DNA of 64,000 nucleotides from Sipunculus nudus (Eukaryota; Annelida; Sipuncula; Golfingiida; Sipunculidae): NCBI GenBank assembly GCA_026874595.1, contig CM049310.1, positions 16,468,058 to 16,532,057 of the forward strand, read 5' to 3'. Shown piece by piece: positions 34,740 to 47,444 of this stretch (position 1 is its first letter; each line of letters starts with the position of its first letter). The notes under the pieces were generated by a model. It saw only the letters and a program-made list of their open reading frames with translations, ran no database searches and was not told where the DNA came from. The position numbers and the translations under genes were made by a program.

Positions 34740-36043
34740 TGTAGTAGGTACATGTATAATATTTGCGTCTTTTCGGCCTTATGAAAATAGTCTCCATCAA
34801 CTACATGCAGGTTTATTCTACTACACTATGTGAGTATTGGACATTGTATCACGTTACTTGCAAATATTTTTTTTTGTAACAGGTGCATAATGCAACTTTA
34901 GCTTGGGGTACAGTTGGTATAGACTGCACTAGTTATGTGTATGCTCTGGTCATCTCGAGGTTGGATTTGAATGGATAATACCTGCCGACCTTAGTGTATC
35001 AAATGACAGTTAATCTTTGTGATAAAGTAGACCCTCCCTCAGAAGACGGGCTATAAACATCAGGTATCTCCCGATGTGAAACGGTCCCAAGCACTGTAAT
35101 CAAAGTGACGCATTAAATCATCCGATCGTACATGATGATACGAGACCGGCTCTAATTAATGAATTCACAGGTGCCCCAAGGTGGGAGACCAAGGTCCAGA
35201 CGTTCACGTGAAATATGAGGTCAAAGGTCACCGAAGTACTATAAACAGGACGCAACACAGGACCCAAGGATGTTGTGACAATAACATGCCCAATACTGCA
35301 AACAACGTAATGTAGTTCTAGCATCATGACGCAGGCCTCTTCTTAAATGTAGTCAATAAAAAATGCTATTTTACAACGTGGTACTATATACTATAACGCT
35401 TGCTCTGTCGTTCGACTTGAGTTCATGTCACTTTAATGTTTGGAAAACAGTTGTGCACGGTCTATCAATCATACCTCCGGCGGTGATGACCATTTAAATA
35501 ATTAATACCGGCTAGGATCTTACCCATCAGGCCCGATGGTTTACTCACCTGGTCCTTTGCTTACCTGTTTGGCCAATTAGTCACTCATAATCATGACTTT
35601 CTTCTCTCGCCGAAAAAACATTAATTCGACATGAGAAGTTATTAATAAACCAAACATAATGGAATCCTTACCTTCGAATTGTCTAGGAAATACATACAGG
35701 ACCCTATATATATACAGGGAGGAAGTTGCCACCTTTCAGACTGACTCTTAGTTACCATAGAGCACGTTATACTGCTTAACTGCTTCATTTTTTTATTTAC
35801 CGAATCCTATTTTTGGTGGTACGTATGTGCTTTTTTATTATAGATAAATTTGTGATAACATTTATGTTAATGCTTGACGCAAACATTTGTTAAATCATTA
35901 TAATACATGTACAGTGTTTTGCGATAATAATCAAGGCTGAAGGAGGATGAATATATTGAATATCGGTTGTTTCGAACTCCGGTTGTGTCGAAGTAAATTG
36001 ACCAGTCCCTTCGAATTCGACACAACGTGGTTTTATTGTGTAT
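34740..36043. other. Gene-free spacer
   Basis: I see no exon, RNA gene or clear repeat; AT-rich sequence only. Confidence 0.5.
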
Positions 36044-36264
36044 ATATTGTTACGAAGACAATTTGTTCAGGGAAAATTTCTGGGCCGATCCGGGATTCGA
36101 ACCCGTGTCGATGGCGCACAAGTCCGGCGTACCAACCGATTCGCTAGAAAAGCAAGTTTCACAAGCGAAACAGTTCGGTCCGCTTTTATGTGCACCCCGT
36201 AACATGGGGGCTCGTCCGGGACCCGAATCGGCCCAGAATTTTCCTCTGAGCAATTTGTCTTCGT

Positions 36265-36270
<6 letters not shown>
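36044..36270. mobile_element. Short TIR element with internal tRNA-like segment
   Basis: Ends of about 46-50 bp are inverted: TTGTTACGAAGACAATTTG at 36047 and CAATTTGTCTTCGTAACAA ending at 36270. Matching subterminal words continue through TTTCTGGGCCGATCCGGG and its complement at about 36212-36240. On the minus strand the interior has a perfect B box (GGGTTCGAATCCC, 36092-36104) and an A-box-like TAGCGAATCGGTTGG (36133-36147). No acceptor stem pairs with it. A solo LTR (TGTTAC..GTAACA) is the main alternative, but the long inversion argues against it. Confidence 0.6.
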
Positions 36271-36316
<46 letters not shown>

Positions 36317-36408
36317 CAAATAAAGAGGAATTAAGTATAATCATAATGCTCTTGAGTAATACCATAGAGCAATCTATAATAGTTGTTTAATGCAGGAAAA
36401 CTGTAGAT

Positions 36409-36484
<76 letters not shown>
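36271..36484. repeat. TA and CT microsatellites
   Basis: (TA)n lies at about 36269-36313 and (CT)n followed by (AT)n at about 36411-36484, separated by unique AT-rich sequence. Confidence 0.95.
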
Positions 36485-36490
<6 letters not shown>

Positions 36491-36982
36491 TAGGGCTGGT
36501 AATCGGTTTACCTCTTCCGGTACAATACGTATTGCGATACGCAGTTTGATTCGATACCGATGCGTATTGACGATACTTTTCATTTTTCTTTGTAAATCAT
36601 TTCTTAATAAAGCTCTGTTCCTTGTTTTTATATGTTTTTTTTTATTTTAACATAACATATGTTAATATTACATATTTAGTATGATATGCACTTAAGCAGA
36701 GTTAGCTTGATATTAAATTAATAAACAGACAAGTTGATTTTTATTATCAAAATCATTTTTATCAAGACTCCCAAAATCTCGATCTTCTTTGAGCCCTTAG
36801 CATCCCCCCCATCCACACAGGCCCCCAATGCACAAACAAAGTTTTATTGCATTTTTCTGGGGAAGATCATAGGCTGTACTTTTTTGTCATGTAATTACAT
36901 ATAGTTTTGTATATTTCATATATATCATATATATCATAAACCGAATAAGTGCCCTGCTAAGGTCACAGAATTGATATTAATA

Positions 36983-37026
<44 letters not shown>

Positions 37027-37350
37027 GATAGGATATACGTCAATGTACCTTGTTCCTAGGAGCAATGTGATGTGGATATGGTTTCATTAATAAAGAGGAA
37101 CGTCAGTATCATTCTCCTATTATCACTCTAATGTGCCTGCTTGTCATGGAAGTCTTAAAAAGCCAAAGCAACAAATATACAGTGCATTAAGATTTATAAA
37201 TTGTTATGGTTATATTTAAAGTTACAGTTATATCCCTATTCATTAGCAATCAATCGATACGATCAATATAGCATGCAACCCATTTCGGTTATCGTATCGA
37301 TGTCGTGTATCGATTCGTATCGATATATCGATATATTGATAGAGCCCTAA
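36491..37350. mobile_element. hAT-like non-autonomous element
   Basis: The terminal inverted repeat is TTAGGGCT at the left and AGCCCTAA at the right. Subterminal regions are rich in GTATCGATAC-type words on both sides (36518-36575 and 37253-37340), as in hAT elements with CAGGGCTGG-like ends. The interior has no transposase and includes a TA run at about 36976-37022. Target duplication cannot be judged, because both flanks are TATA repeats. Confidence 0.5.
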
Positions 37351-38914
37351 TATATATACACATATGTGAAATCAGATGATTTGATACCTGTATGTGGGTG
37401 AATATATTTTGTTGATCACAATACATTGTTTGTCCTGCAAGATGCTGTATAGTTTATTCCCCATTGTTTCACAAGAGGCTCGAGAGTCGCTGACTAGCAG
37501 CTTTGTCTGATGTCTCCAAGGCATGCAGGAGGCATGAATATCATGTAACATAATTATAGTTAAGTGGATGATAATCATTTAGCATAATGTTGCATCATAC
37601 AAAATCCTTTTACTCAATAATTCATAACTGAACAATTTTTTTTTTTTTGCATTTACAAAGTAAAAGTTTTAAGTTAGAGCTAGATGGTTTCGGGTGTCTC
37701 CCTGCTGGGGGAGTGTAAAAGCTGTGCTTACAAGTAGTGTTTGGCTTCGGATGCCCGCTGCCTGGGATTAAAACATTCCTAACAGATATAAGACCGAATT
37801 AATGGCAAGCCACAACCAGGCAGTATGAATGTCGGCTTAAAGCTTTTGTTGGGGTTAGGAGTAAGATTAAGAATAAGTTAGGAGTAGGGTTAAAAGTAGG
37901 GTTAAGTTTAAAGTTAATAATGAGTTCATGAGGACATTTGGAATAATTAAAAATGGAGTTTTACCAGGTTCAGGTTAATGTTTGTATTAACTTAATTAAT
38001 TTTGAAATTATTTCGGTCCAATTGTAAATTACATGTGTGTCATCTTATGTTTTATTGCCTGAGTTTTTGTGAGTGAAAAAAGGTCTGCATAACTTATTTC
38101 CGAACTTCATTATTGTCGATAGTAGCTGTTAGTCATTACTTTCATTGCCACCAGAGACACTTCTCCAGGATTGATGTAGTTCTTTGATATATGAATGTAA
38201 CCATATTTCAGGTCAAATTCTGTGGCATGGACAGTCTCTCAGCTCTTGTCCGGCTTCGATCACTGGCTTGGCTTAAAAAAGTGGATTGCATGGCAAGTCC
38301 AAGGTCGGTGTTTTTCTCCGGGTTATTCCACCTTTAGACGGACGTCACCAACAGAACCATACCTTGAGAATACCTTGATTAGTTATCATAACTATTTAAC
38401 AATCCATTTAAAAACATACAGATTAAAGTTAATATTGCTAAACCAATTTGTGCTGTAAAGCCTAGCCTGGTTATCTTTTTGAACCTCCTTTGCATTTGTT
38501 GACTGATTGTTAAACTGAATCGGCGTAAAACTAAGCATAAAGGCTCTCACGAATTATCGCCTATCACAGCGAGAAGCGCAATCTGCGTATGCCATAAGGC
38601 CCAGTGACAAACATCTCTTTATTTTCAAAAATTTTCAAATCAAGTAGTGATGGCTACAAATGTGAGCAAAGCCTTTGCTTTTCAAATCTACTAATATATG
38701 CACAGAAGGACAAGCTACACTGGCGGCAGAATGGCAAGATTCATATAGAAACCACGCACTATATAATGTCCCACCTTTGATCACAAAGCGTTGGTCACTA
38801 ATGGGAATTCATCGATATAGACCGATAATTTAAGAGCAGTGGGATATCTCACAGAAAGGTAAACCATTCATTTCTTCCCTAACATGTAGAGTCTGAGTCT
38901 CTCTCTCTCTCTCC

Positions 38915-38971
<57 letters not shown>

Positions 38972-38972
38972 A

Positions 38973-39008
<36 letters not shown>

Positions 39009-39386
39009 TTTTCTGAAAGGCGATACAGAAGTTAGTTTCTTCGAGTGTAGGTATCGAAAGATACAAGAATGTTACAAAGATGAGCTGAGCTAACATATGG
39101 TACAGAATAACTTCCACCGAGAGATGGTAAAGAAGAGACCTGCGCCAATGGATGGTACAAAGATACCTCCATATAAAGATATGTTATATAAGAGAGACAT
39201 CCACCAAGAGATGACAGAGAAAAGGTCATGGTTACATTGGTTAGTCACATCGAGCAGACCATTGTAGCAGATATGACTCAAGTGGTTATGATATGCTAAT
39301 TCGCATCCGGACATGCCTTGTTTACGCGTGCTCATTTCAACGAGTGACCTCTCTTGGTGCAAGGCGTACAACTGTTCGGAGGAACC
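37351..39386. other. Gene-free stretch upstream of the secreted-protein gene
   Basis: It contains GGGTTAGG-type degenerate repeats (37850-37910), a (CT)n-(TA)n-(CA)n-(TA)n compound microsatellite at about 38898-39007, and no recognisable exon. The last few hundred bases presumably hold the promoter of the gene starting at 39387, but I see no clear TATA or initiator. Confidence 0.45.
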
Positions 39387-39495
39387 ATGGAACTAAAAAT
39401 GTCCCTTTATCATATGTTTATCCTTCTATCTTTTCTGTCACTGCTTCAAGCAAGGATTTTACCAATCCCGTCACATCTTTTAGCGCAGGATAAAG
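39387..39495 (+). CDS. Exon 1 of secreted protein (signal peptide)
   Basis: Thirty-six codons plus one base. A hydrophobic core (MFILLSFLSLL) follows the Lys-containing start, then ARILPIPSHLLAQDK. The donor is AAAG|GTGAGA. This short coding exon was found by looking for a start upstream of the exon at 41767. Confidence 0.65.
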
Positions 39496-42311
39496 GTGAG
39501 AAAAGCTTACTCATTTAAAAACTTTAATGTGAAAAGGGTTATGCTTGCTTCTATTTAAAGAAAAGTGTAGTTGAGATATCGATCCGAATTTTTCGGTTGT
39601 ATTTTTAAATAATAACATTATAGAGGGCAAGTGAAATGTTCAGTAAATGACAAAAATATCATTTATGATAACAACATTCGATGGGTTTTCGAACGAAAGA
39701 TTTCGTAAATAAGTATTCAGCGTATTACATTTTAGCGTATACCATGGTATATGCAAATGAGTGCTCCTTTTAATAACAGAACAATAAAAACAGATATTTT
39801 TGCACTAATCATAAAATGTTTCAGGGAAACCAAGCATCAATACTGCTAATTGTATTGATTAATTTACTAGTAGTGTCAAATCTAATCAAGCGCATGACAG
39901 AATTACGTACCAAATTTGTGTGAGTTACGAAAAACGAATAATGATTAAAATAATAAATTAATTATACGTCTTTACATATAAACACTTGATTCTGAAGTTT
40001 TATTGATACAACTGGGATCATGTTTACCCTTTCAGCACAAGAATGCATGATTTATATTACGCATAAATTACTAATAACTTATTACTCATATGGTAAATGG
40101 CCTGGATAATGTACAATACAGGAGTTTATGAAAGTCAGTAAAGTACGATGGAAACCTATATTATCACTTTAAAAATCATAAGAAAAAAAAATTAAAATGA
40201 ACAAAACAGAAATCAAGTGTCAAGAATTCAATATAACCGAAATATGGATATGGTTTCAGATATAGTTTATGCATAATATGACGTTAACTTCACATTATAT
40301 ATACCGAAAATATTATTAGGGATATAAAGGTAAATCAGGGGCACATTTTCCCGCATGTTTTGTTTATTAGTATATTGGCAAATTCCATATGTGAATATGT
40401 TAAGTCTTGTGAATGTGTTTTAGACAAACGTACTTATGGACACACTGGTTACAGCGTTTGTAATATGTAAATAACATTTACTTGAAAATAAATAAATATA
40501 GAACAATTAAACTATTATTTATAAACATCAGTAATTTATATTTCTTCTTCGTTAACCAAATAAATTGATAATCAATTGAATTAATAATAATTCGGTTGGA
40601 ATAGACTTACAAATACGCTTAGGTTCTATATTCGACACACTATTTAAATAGTCTACTTCACAACAAAACTTTCCTCCACAAATTATTCTGAACACGGCCC
40701 CCCCGTCGGTTTTAATCATGACGTATTCTGGTGTGCTGATAATGTCTTATCACGATATAATCAGCGCTTACACGTTGTAATACAAGCCTGCCAGCTGCGT
40801 TGCTAATCTTCATGACACATTTATTACCTGTCATTGATAAAGGTAATGTCGTATGGGGTTAATGGGGTTAAAGAGTAAGACAACTCTGACATGTTCCACT
40901 ATTGTTTCCGTGAAAGTAAATGATTTACGTTTGTAGCAAGCATGAGATTAATTCAATTAGAATATATCGATTATCGCCTTTCGATTCATTCATTGACTCG
41001 ATTTTTCTTAATAAACAACATTTTTTATGAATTTGAACATAAATATGCGAAAGGTTTCCCCCTAAAGAAGCATCTACATTCACCAAATGATACTTATTTG
41101 TGTCTTTCTGTTACTGCACTGTCGTCTAGTAAGGGATGCATGGTGATTTCCATTGTTTACTAACATTGCTTTCATCACCATGTCTAAATTGTTAATCAGT
41201 CCGAAGTATGAGCTTGAGGTATAAAGATCTGTGAATGACTGTATAAATGCAATAATAATTGGTATTACTCGATTAATATTTGCCCGATTCAGCGACCAAA
41301 TGAGTAGCTCCGGTTCAATGCATCGACTATTCGGCTCGTTGTTATAGGACGGTTGGTATTATTTCCGTCGACTTCGATACCAGTAAATGGAAGTTAAACA
41401 TACGGTCAAAACCATACCAAAATATCACTACCTAACAACAATAGTGAAAAAATAATGATATTAAAAAAAATAATAATAAAAATAGTAAAAAAAAAACGAT
41501 AATAATATTCTTTTGTCTTGGCGGTTTGACAGGTGTATGTCTCTAGTTAAATGACCAGATTTATTAAACAGTTTTAAAAACTTTCCTCGGTATATATTTC
41601 ACAAAAGCGACACTAAGCACTCACCTTTGAGATTTGTTTTACTGTTAGGTTCACTTCGGAGGTCAGTCGTAAAGGATGTATTTGCGATTTCAAATTAGTC
41701 TTCATAATATTTACCATAATCATATTTAATCTCTATAATTAACCAGGAACGTATTTTATTTTCCAGTTACCGATGAACAAATGGGGGCGACGAACAGTTC
41801 CAAGCAACCGATTTTTGAGCCAGTGAAGCAACATTATGAAAATGGTAAGAATTTGATAAAATCGGACGACGGTGCACAAACAGCAGTCAGTATTACCAAT
41901 ACACACCAAGTGGGTAAATTGGTTAAGGACATGCTCGCTGCTCGCAGTACGTTATTCAAAGAAAACGACAATAACCTTAATGTTATCAGTACATCCGAGA
42001 GCCTTGGTAAAGAGTACTGGGTGGAAAGATGCTACCAGCTGTACGAAACAATCTTCTGCAACATGTTGAGGTCAGGTGAACTCCACCACAAGGATAAGGA
42101 GAGACGATTCTTACGTCACGCGGTCATGATCGTCCTGAAAGAAATCAGGCGGGTCCTCCGTGAGCTCCACGTGGAAGAGCTGATCCGGCTGTTCTGGATG
42201 ATCATTGACGCTTGGATGAACGGGGACATCACTGATGATGGCAAGATCATAATCGATGGAGAAGTTTATGACCTTGATGACCTTCTGGCCCACTGCTGTC
42301 CCTTTGGTTAA
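39387..42311 (+). CDS. Predicted secreted 217-aa helical protein, two exons, unknown family
   Basis: Exon 1 (39387-39495) starts at an ATG in good context (ACCATGG). It encodes a classic signal peptide, MELKMSLYHMFILLSFLSLL, with likely cleavage after LLQA, and ends in phase 1 at AAAG|GTGAGA. Exon 2 (41767-42311, acceptor TTTTCCAG) restores the frame with G+TT = Val and runs to TAA. The mature part is charged and mostly helical by appearance: residues 85-110 and 145-190, with blocks like MIVLKEIRRVLRELHVEELI. It ends acidic (DGEVYDLDDLLAHCCPFG). It has four cysteines (about 125, 134, 213, 214) and one N-glycosylation sequon (NSS, about 46). No family is recognised; a secreted helical signalling or matrix protein is possible. 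There is no transmembrane segment after the signal. Confidence 0.7.
39496..41766 (+). other. Intron of the secreted-protein gene
   Basis: A 2.27-kb AT-rich GT-AG intron with no recognised repeat element or nested exon. Confidence 0.6.
41767..42311 (+). CDS. Exon 2 of secreted protein (main body)
   Basis: The acceptor follows a TTTTATTTTCCAG tract. The frame is open for 180 residues to TAA at 42309. In-frame Met at 41781 could be an internal start, but the signal-peptide exon in matching phase makes the spliced form more likely. Confidence 0.75.
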
Positions 42312-42577
42312 ATAACGTATGAATGTTTTCGAAATGTTTTACCAAACTTGCTTCTGAGTACTCAGTTTCTAAAACTGCCCATGTAAGTTGGGGTTTCTAC
42401 CGAACAGTTTCGTTATTGAGTAGTCAAAGTTATGTTTACTTGCACGAGTACCTGTTTGACAAAAATAAGGATGTACGAGAATTTAATTCCTTATTGCTTA
42501 AGTGTGTAAATCTTGTTTTAGATTAAAAAAAATCACAACCTAACTCTACAAGCCAGATATATTGCATTTAGAAAATT

Positions 42578-42583
42578 AATAAA
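42578..42583 (+). terminator. Candidate poly(A) signal AATAAA
   Basis: The first canonical hexamer downstream of the 217-aa protein's stop, about 270 nt into the presumed 3' UTR. Confidence 0.45.
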
Positions 42584-43191
42584 TTGTTATAAATAATATA
42601 GTAAGAATTGGAAGATCATAAATAGTTAAATAGTTAATGGTTTACAAATGAATCTTAGATACATTTTTCCTCATACACACATTTATGGTAGTATTAAATG
42701 TGAACCTATATTCCCAAGGAACTGACAAACGAATTAAGCTTGATATGTGTCTGATACTCGCACATCATGACAGAGAAGTCTATTCAAAATATGCCCTCTT
42801 GATATAGGTGTTCCTGTAGAAAACAATGCAAGTGATATATTAAAACATATTCTTAGTAATGCTGGAACTATTCTGCTGTGAATATAATTTCGACGAATCA
42901 CGCAGGACACAATAGCACTGGTTAATATGCACCATTTATACAGTTATAATATTTTTCAAAACTTTAACCCACAAAAAGTGCAGGATATCGTAAACGACCT
43001 GGTCAGTGCCCTGGCCGCTTAACTTTGCAATTCATGTTTCCTATTCATAATGAACGCCTAGAACGCTTATCCTTGTCAGTATTTCACATTTCCTATCCAT
43101 AATGAACGCTTCTACCCCTTGTCGCTATTTCAAATATTTTCCTTAATGGCTAACCGTCTAAGTGCTGTTCTGCCAGATCAGTCACCAAACG

Positions 43192-43422
43192 ATGACAAAA
43201 TTTAATCTTGTTTTCGTGGTCTTTATTTGTACAAGCATTCATACATATAAAAGGAATTGTGGACTGCTAGTCTGTCAGGAACCACAACACCATGAGGAGT
43301 CGTTTATTAGGGCATGGCGCTCATTAGTTCGTTTACGGAATTTTTGCAACGACTGTACAGGTTATGACCATATTATGGCCGCTTTATTAAAGGTGATCCG
43401 GAATAGTGACGGCACTAAATGA
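43192..43422 (+). CDS. Predicted secreted four-cysteine peptide precursor, 76 aa
   Basis: ATG at 43192 (A at -3) opens MTKFNLVFVVFICTSIHT, a signal peptide. YKR follows, a possible dibasic processing site directly before the first mature cysteine. The remainder has four cysteines as C-x4-C-x23-C-x2-C (residues 23, 28, 52, 55), an Arg-rich amphipathic stretch (SFIRAWRSLVRLR) and a Lys/Arg C-terminus ending TGA. Size and layout fit a secreted peptide (hormone-like, antimicrobial or toxin-like), but no family is recognised. It lies 0.9 kb after the 217-aa secreted protein, on the same strand. It could be a single-exon gene or the last exon of a gene with an upstream untranslated exon; an acceptor-like TTCTGCCAG precedes it at about 43168-43176. 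Confidence 0.5.
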   Translation: MTKFNLVFVVFICTSIHTYKRNCGLLVCQEPQHHEESFIRAWRSLVRLRNFCNDCTGYDHIMAALLKVIRNSDGTK

Positions 43423-43834
43423 AGCATGTACATTATAGCTGGGACTGCGAACATAAGAAATCATGAAAAAAGAATTTGCGCCTAGTTTCCGTTACGCTCA
43501 CCATTCTTTTTTTAACTTGGTAGGCCCTAGTCGTATCTCCTGTATATTATTATAGTTGATTATGTGCTATCTGAAACGTTGGGCAATTCGAAGAAACGTA
43601 TACTTATCAATGCTAGTGCAACAATTTTTCAAGATTCAAATGTTATATATGTGTATTAATGTGATGAATGCAATGGCAGTTACAATAATGAAATGAAGTC
43701 AGAGCAATCTTCTAATATTGTTGTATCTTTATTTCTATGATTATCTTTAATATATTATATACATTTATTATTAAAATATGCAACGCAAAATGCATCTTAC
43801 GAAAGTAAGCATTTTACAGATCTTAAGTATTGAC

Positions 43835-43840
43835 AATAAA
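43835..43840 (+). terminator. Candidate poly(A) signal AATAAA
   Basis: A canonical hexamer about 410 nt downstream of the 76-aa ORF stop. Confidence 0.3.
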
Positions 43841-43985
43841 TATGATCTCATGTACGCATTCATTTTTTTAGTCCATGTTTTCTCTTCCCCTTTAGCAATA
43901 TCTTACGAATATTTTTAAAAACAATTTTACCATACTGTCGCTCTGGTCTTTAACGTAAAAGTATATAAATTTCCAGAGAATTGTA

Positions 43986-45866
43986 TAACAAGTGACCCAT
44001 GGGTCATGACGCTCAGCTGAGTGACAGGTTAATATTGGCTATGATACAAGATGCATTTAGGTTTAGTATTGGCTGTCCTGAGGGCACCGTACGTAAGCCT
44101 GTAATTTATGCAAATGAGGTCAAGTTGACCTAATTGTCCAACTGGAAGGTGACAGGTAGAGGTCACTTGGGGGAAAATTGGTAAGGTTCAACTACAGTTA
44201 TTATGATACATAACTGTACATTTAATACTGGGAAAAGTGAAAATTATGTCTTGGCCTATAGCTTGCAGGATAAAGGCCTCTGTGACCTTATTGAAGGTTT
44301 CAAAGGAGACTTTTTCCAAGAATCCCTGGATGTCTAGTTAGAAGTTTCTAGGTTCAAGCCTTATGATTAAATGGTGTCCTGTAGCACCACATATGATTGA
44401 AATCACAGCTGAGAAACTAGCACGTAATTTGACAGTCTCATAAACAGAGAGAAAAATAATTTATGTAAATGAAGTCACGGTAATGTAATCACACATGCTG
44501 AATTCAATCCAATGATTATAATTAGTGTAATACATTGAATTTTATGAAGTTGAGAAACTAGCACTATTCCATGTGGAGCAGCCAGTTGAAACAATGTGAA
44601 CTAAACAGTTTTTAAGGAAAGAGAGATTTAAAGATGTGAAAGTAAATTCAGGTGAAATCTCGCGACAAGCAGTCCTGGCTATTTGACTGATGGTGCTTGG
44701 CTGACAAATGCCCTGGTGTGTTGTCTCAAGTAAAATATAGTGAAGCTATTATTTATGCATGAGAGAGCAATAGGTTTAGTATGTTTTGTTCAGTGTACAA
44801 AGACCCGAGTATGCAACACCTTCCTAATACAGATACTAACCTAAATTTACCCTTTTAAGAGTGAATATTATGATGTATCCAAACCTTGCTTTTCAATTAG
44901 CATTTTTAGTATACTTTCTAACAACACCAAACATGAGCGAGAAAAGTTCCGTTTTAAACAGCATATTGGTGAATCCCTCCGCACGTTTGTTGAATTTCTG
45001 ACTGCACGGATACAAACATTGCTCACACGGAATACTGGACGCAGCTAACTTGTAGGCGATACCGCAAAAAGACTGGTTACCATAGGGACGAAGTTTCAGT
45101 TTGGGGTGTGAGTTCACGTGTTCTTTTGCGTTAATTCATCATTCATAGCTTAATGTTAAGATTATAGGCTGTTTACCACAATATGAATGCAACATGATCA
45201 AAGACCACTGCGATGCATTCCTCGATATTGCTTGTATCACGACTCGCTATAGGCTTACCAGGGCAATAGTCATTCCTACTCAGTCAGGTTGTCACGGCTA
45301 AAAAATATAAAAAAAAACAGGTAGTTTTTTTGCAGTTTGCCAAATATAGGTCACCATGACCTAATTTCAGGTTTCCAAGGAGATTTGCCAGGGACCTCCC
45401 TGAACGTACGTACAGTTAAAAGTTTTTAGGTCTAACGGTCACGATTTGTGCCCTGTTAATGGATGGACTGCTTCATCTGGTCTCAAAAATAGAGAAAAAA
45501 ATGCATAGAAATTAGAAAAAATACAGGTGGCGCCACCAGTCTTCAGGAATGATGAAACACTATTTGCTTAATATGTATGCAAAGAATCATGGAAATCAAT
45601 ACATTAGTTATTCAGATATTGGAGCTTCTGTGTCATTTCTTTAATTATTCAGGGGGTACTTATACGAGCCTCGTAGCTCGGAAGATATATGTCACAGTGA
45701 CCTAAATTCAGGTTTCGAAAGAGATTTTTTATTGACCTCCCTGGATAATTAGTTGCAGATTTCTAGGTCCAACGATGTCAAAACGTGCCTGTCTAACAGA
45801 CAGACGGACGGACGACGGACACTGACCGATCGCTATAGCTCAATTGACTTACAGTCAGCTGAGCTA
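43986..45866 (+). mobile_element. HINE-like element, forward copy
   Basis: The left terminus is ATAACAAGTGACCCATGGGT, which with the bases that follow forms the palindrome TGACCCATGGGTCA, then GACGCTCAGCTGA. The right terminus is a stem-loop TAGCTCAATTGACT-TAC-AGTCAGCTGAGCTA (45836-45866), preceded by an ACGG-rich tail (GACAGACGGACGGACGACGG, 45799-45818). The CTCAGCTGA near the left end is the inverse of TCAGCTGAG in the stem-loop, i.e. subterminal inverted repeats. The interior has degenerate 337-type core near 45340-45800 with GGTGGCGCCACC at 45529. An internal stretch (44500-45300) is unlike other copies. Confidence 0.65.
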
Positions 45867-47438
45867 ATAAAAGCAATTTGTCTTTTTCTCAAGTTCTCCA
45901 AGTGAAAAGCAATGCACACAATATATAGCGATCCCAGGCATACTTCACCTACAGTTTTTCATTGTGACCAATTAGATTTTATGAGTGATTAAGTTATTCT
46001 TAATTGTTGCTCGAAGCAGTCATTAAAGTTGGGTTTGACGGTTTTGTGTGCAGGCATTGTGAATGTACGTCATTAAAGAAGTAAAAGTGTATTCGTCACG
46101 TGTCCAATAATATATCTGTGATCATGCAAATTTCTTCAAAATAGTCATGTTCATATTTGTTAAATTTTAGCATAACATAAAATACAAACTCTTCTTAGAG
46201 TCAATTTATTATTGATAGCATGTAATAGGAAAAATTCACAATGAGTAGCTTTGGGTCCTTAGGCCCTCGTTTAAATTTCATATAACTAGTATTACTAATT
46301 GATGACAATGCCAGGTGTTTGTGCTGATTCATAAGGGGCACTGGGGCCTAGATGATATGATGGACAAATGACCACATTAATGGATGTATCTGCAACATTT
46401 ATTATACGGTGTATCAGTTAGGCAGGCTTAACAGTAGCAGATCAAATGTATACAATGTGAAATGACGATAATAACATCAGAGCTATTTTACTGAACCATG
46501 TATGAGGAATCTTCATCTGTGTAAATTTTAATATTTTCTACATATACCAAAAAATGTTTCTCTTTGACGAATTTATTATAGTTTTAAAATGTTTAAAAAT
46601 TTGATAATTCTGTCAAGGAAATTATTAGTTACCATGAGTGGAGTCTTCCAGTCTTTCCAAGAAGAACATAACTCACTATAAAAATGCATATTTTAAATCG
46701 GTGCTTGAGATATTGTAATTGAATCAACGATCTGTGGTTAAGGATCTTGCATTTAGACAGACTGAATCTGTGTTTTTGTGAATATTTTAATTTAATTACT
46801 CCAAAGTGTATGTAAAAGCTAACCCAGAACTCATAGCATATGGACATGGACATAACACGGACTCTTTTATATGTTGTTGTCCTCATTCCATGCCTGTGCC
46901 TACAGATATTATATATTTTGCCTTGGGGATTTCACTAATCTTTTTCCTAAATAAAATGAGAATGTAAATATATTGGTTGGTTCAAAAGTAATGCGTTCAC
47001 AAATAATTTCTATTCTGGCTGATTGACTTTGAAGATCCAGGGCAAGGTCACCAGCGTTAACAATTAATGTTTCAAATTTGAGGGAATAATATGCAATACT
47101 TCAAAAGCTATGGGTTTAAAAAAAATCTATTTTGGCCTATAAGAGATTGATGGTAAAGGTCAAGGTCACCGAAATATTGGTTCAACAGTTATGGCGTTTA
47201 CAAGAAATGACACAGATGATGACGATGACAACGGCAGAAGACAAAGACAGACAAAACACTAGGTCTCCCCCCCCCCCATGGGATGGCAGATATAATCATC
47301 ACTGGGGGATACCTTTGAGATGGAGCCTTTGACTTTTATGAAATAAAATGAAAAATCTAGTGGATCTGGGTTCTTGGTAGGACCCATTTTCATTCATCAA
47401 TGAGGATGGTAACAAGTGAGTCTAAGAAATTAAAAAGA
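45867..47438. other. Gene-free spacer
   Basis: AT-rich. It contains degenerate AAGGTCAAGGTCACC repeat (47040-47180) and a C homopolymer (about 47266). No exon is visible. Confidence 0.5.
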
Positions 47439-47444
47439 TTTATT
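47439..47444 (-). terminator. Candidate distal poly(A) signal of the Ser-rich gene
   Basis: TTTATT on the + strand is AATAAA on the coding strand. It would end a 3' UTR of nearly 2 kb that is free of the repeats filling the flanking regions. A closer TTTATT at about 48412 is an alternative. Confidence 0.3.

Noticed and set aside
36092-36147. A tRNA gene on the minus strand
   Set aside because: The B box is perfect, but the acceptor 3' strand has no 5' partner and the segment lies inside inverted terminal repeats.
36044-36270. Solo LTR (TGTTAC..GTAACA)
   Set aside because: The inversion extends almost 50 bp inward, which LTRs do not show; kept only as an alternative.
42323-42526. 67-codon frame after the secreted protein
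   Set aside because: It lies in the presumed 3' UTR, in another frame, with no signal peptide or domain.
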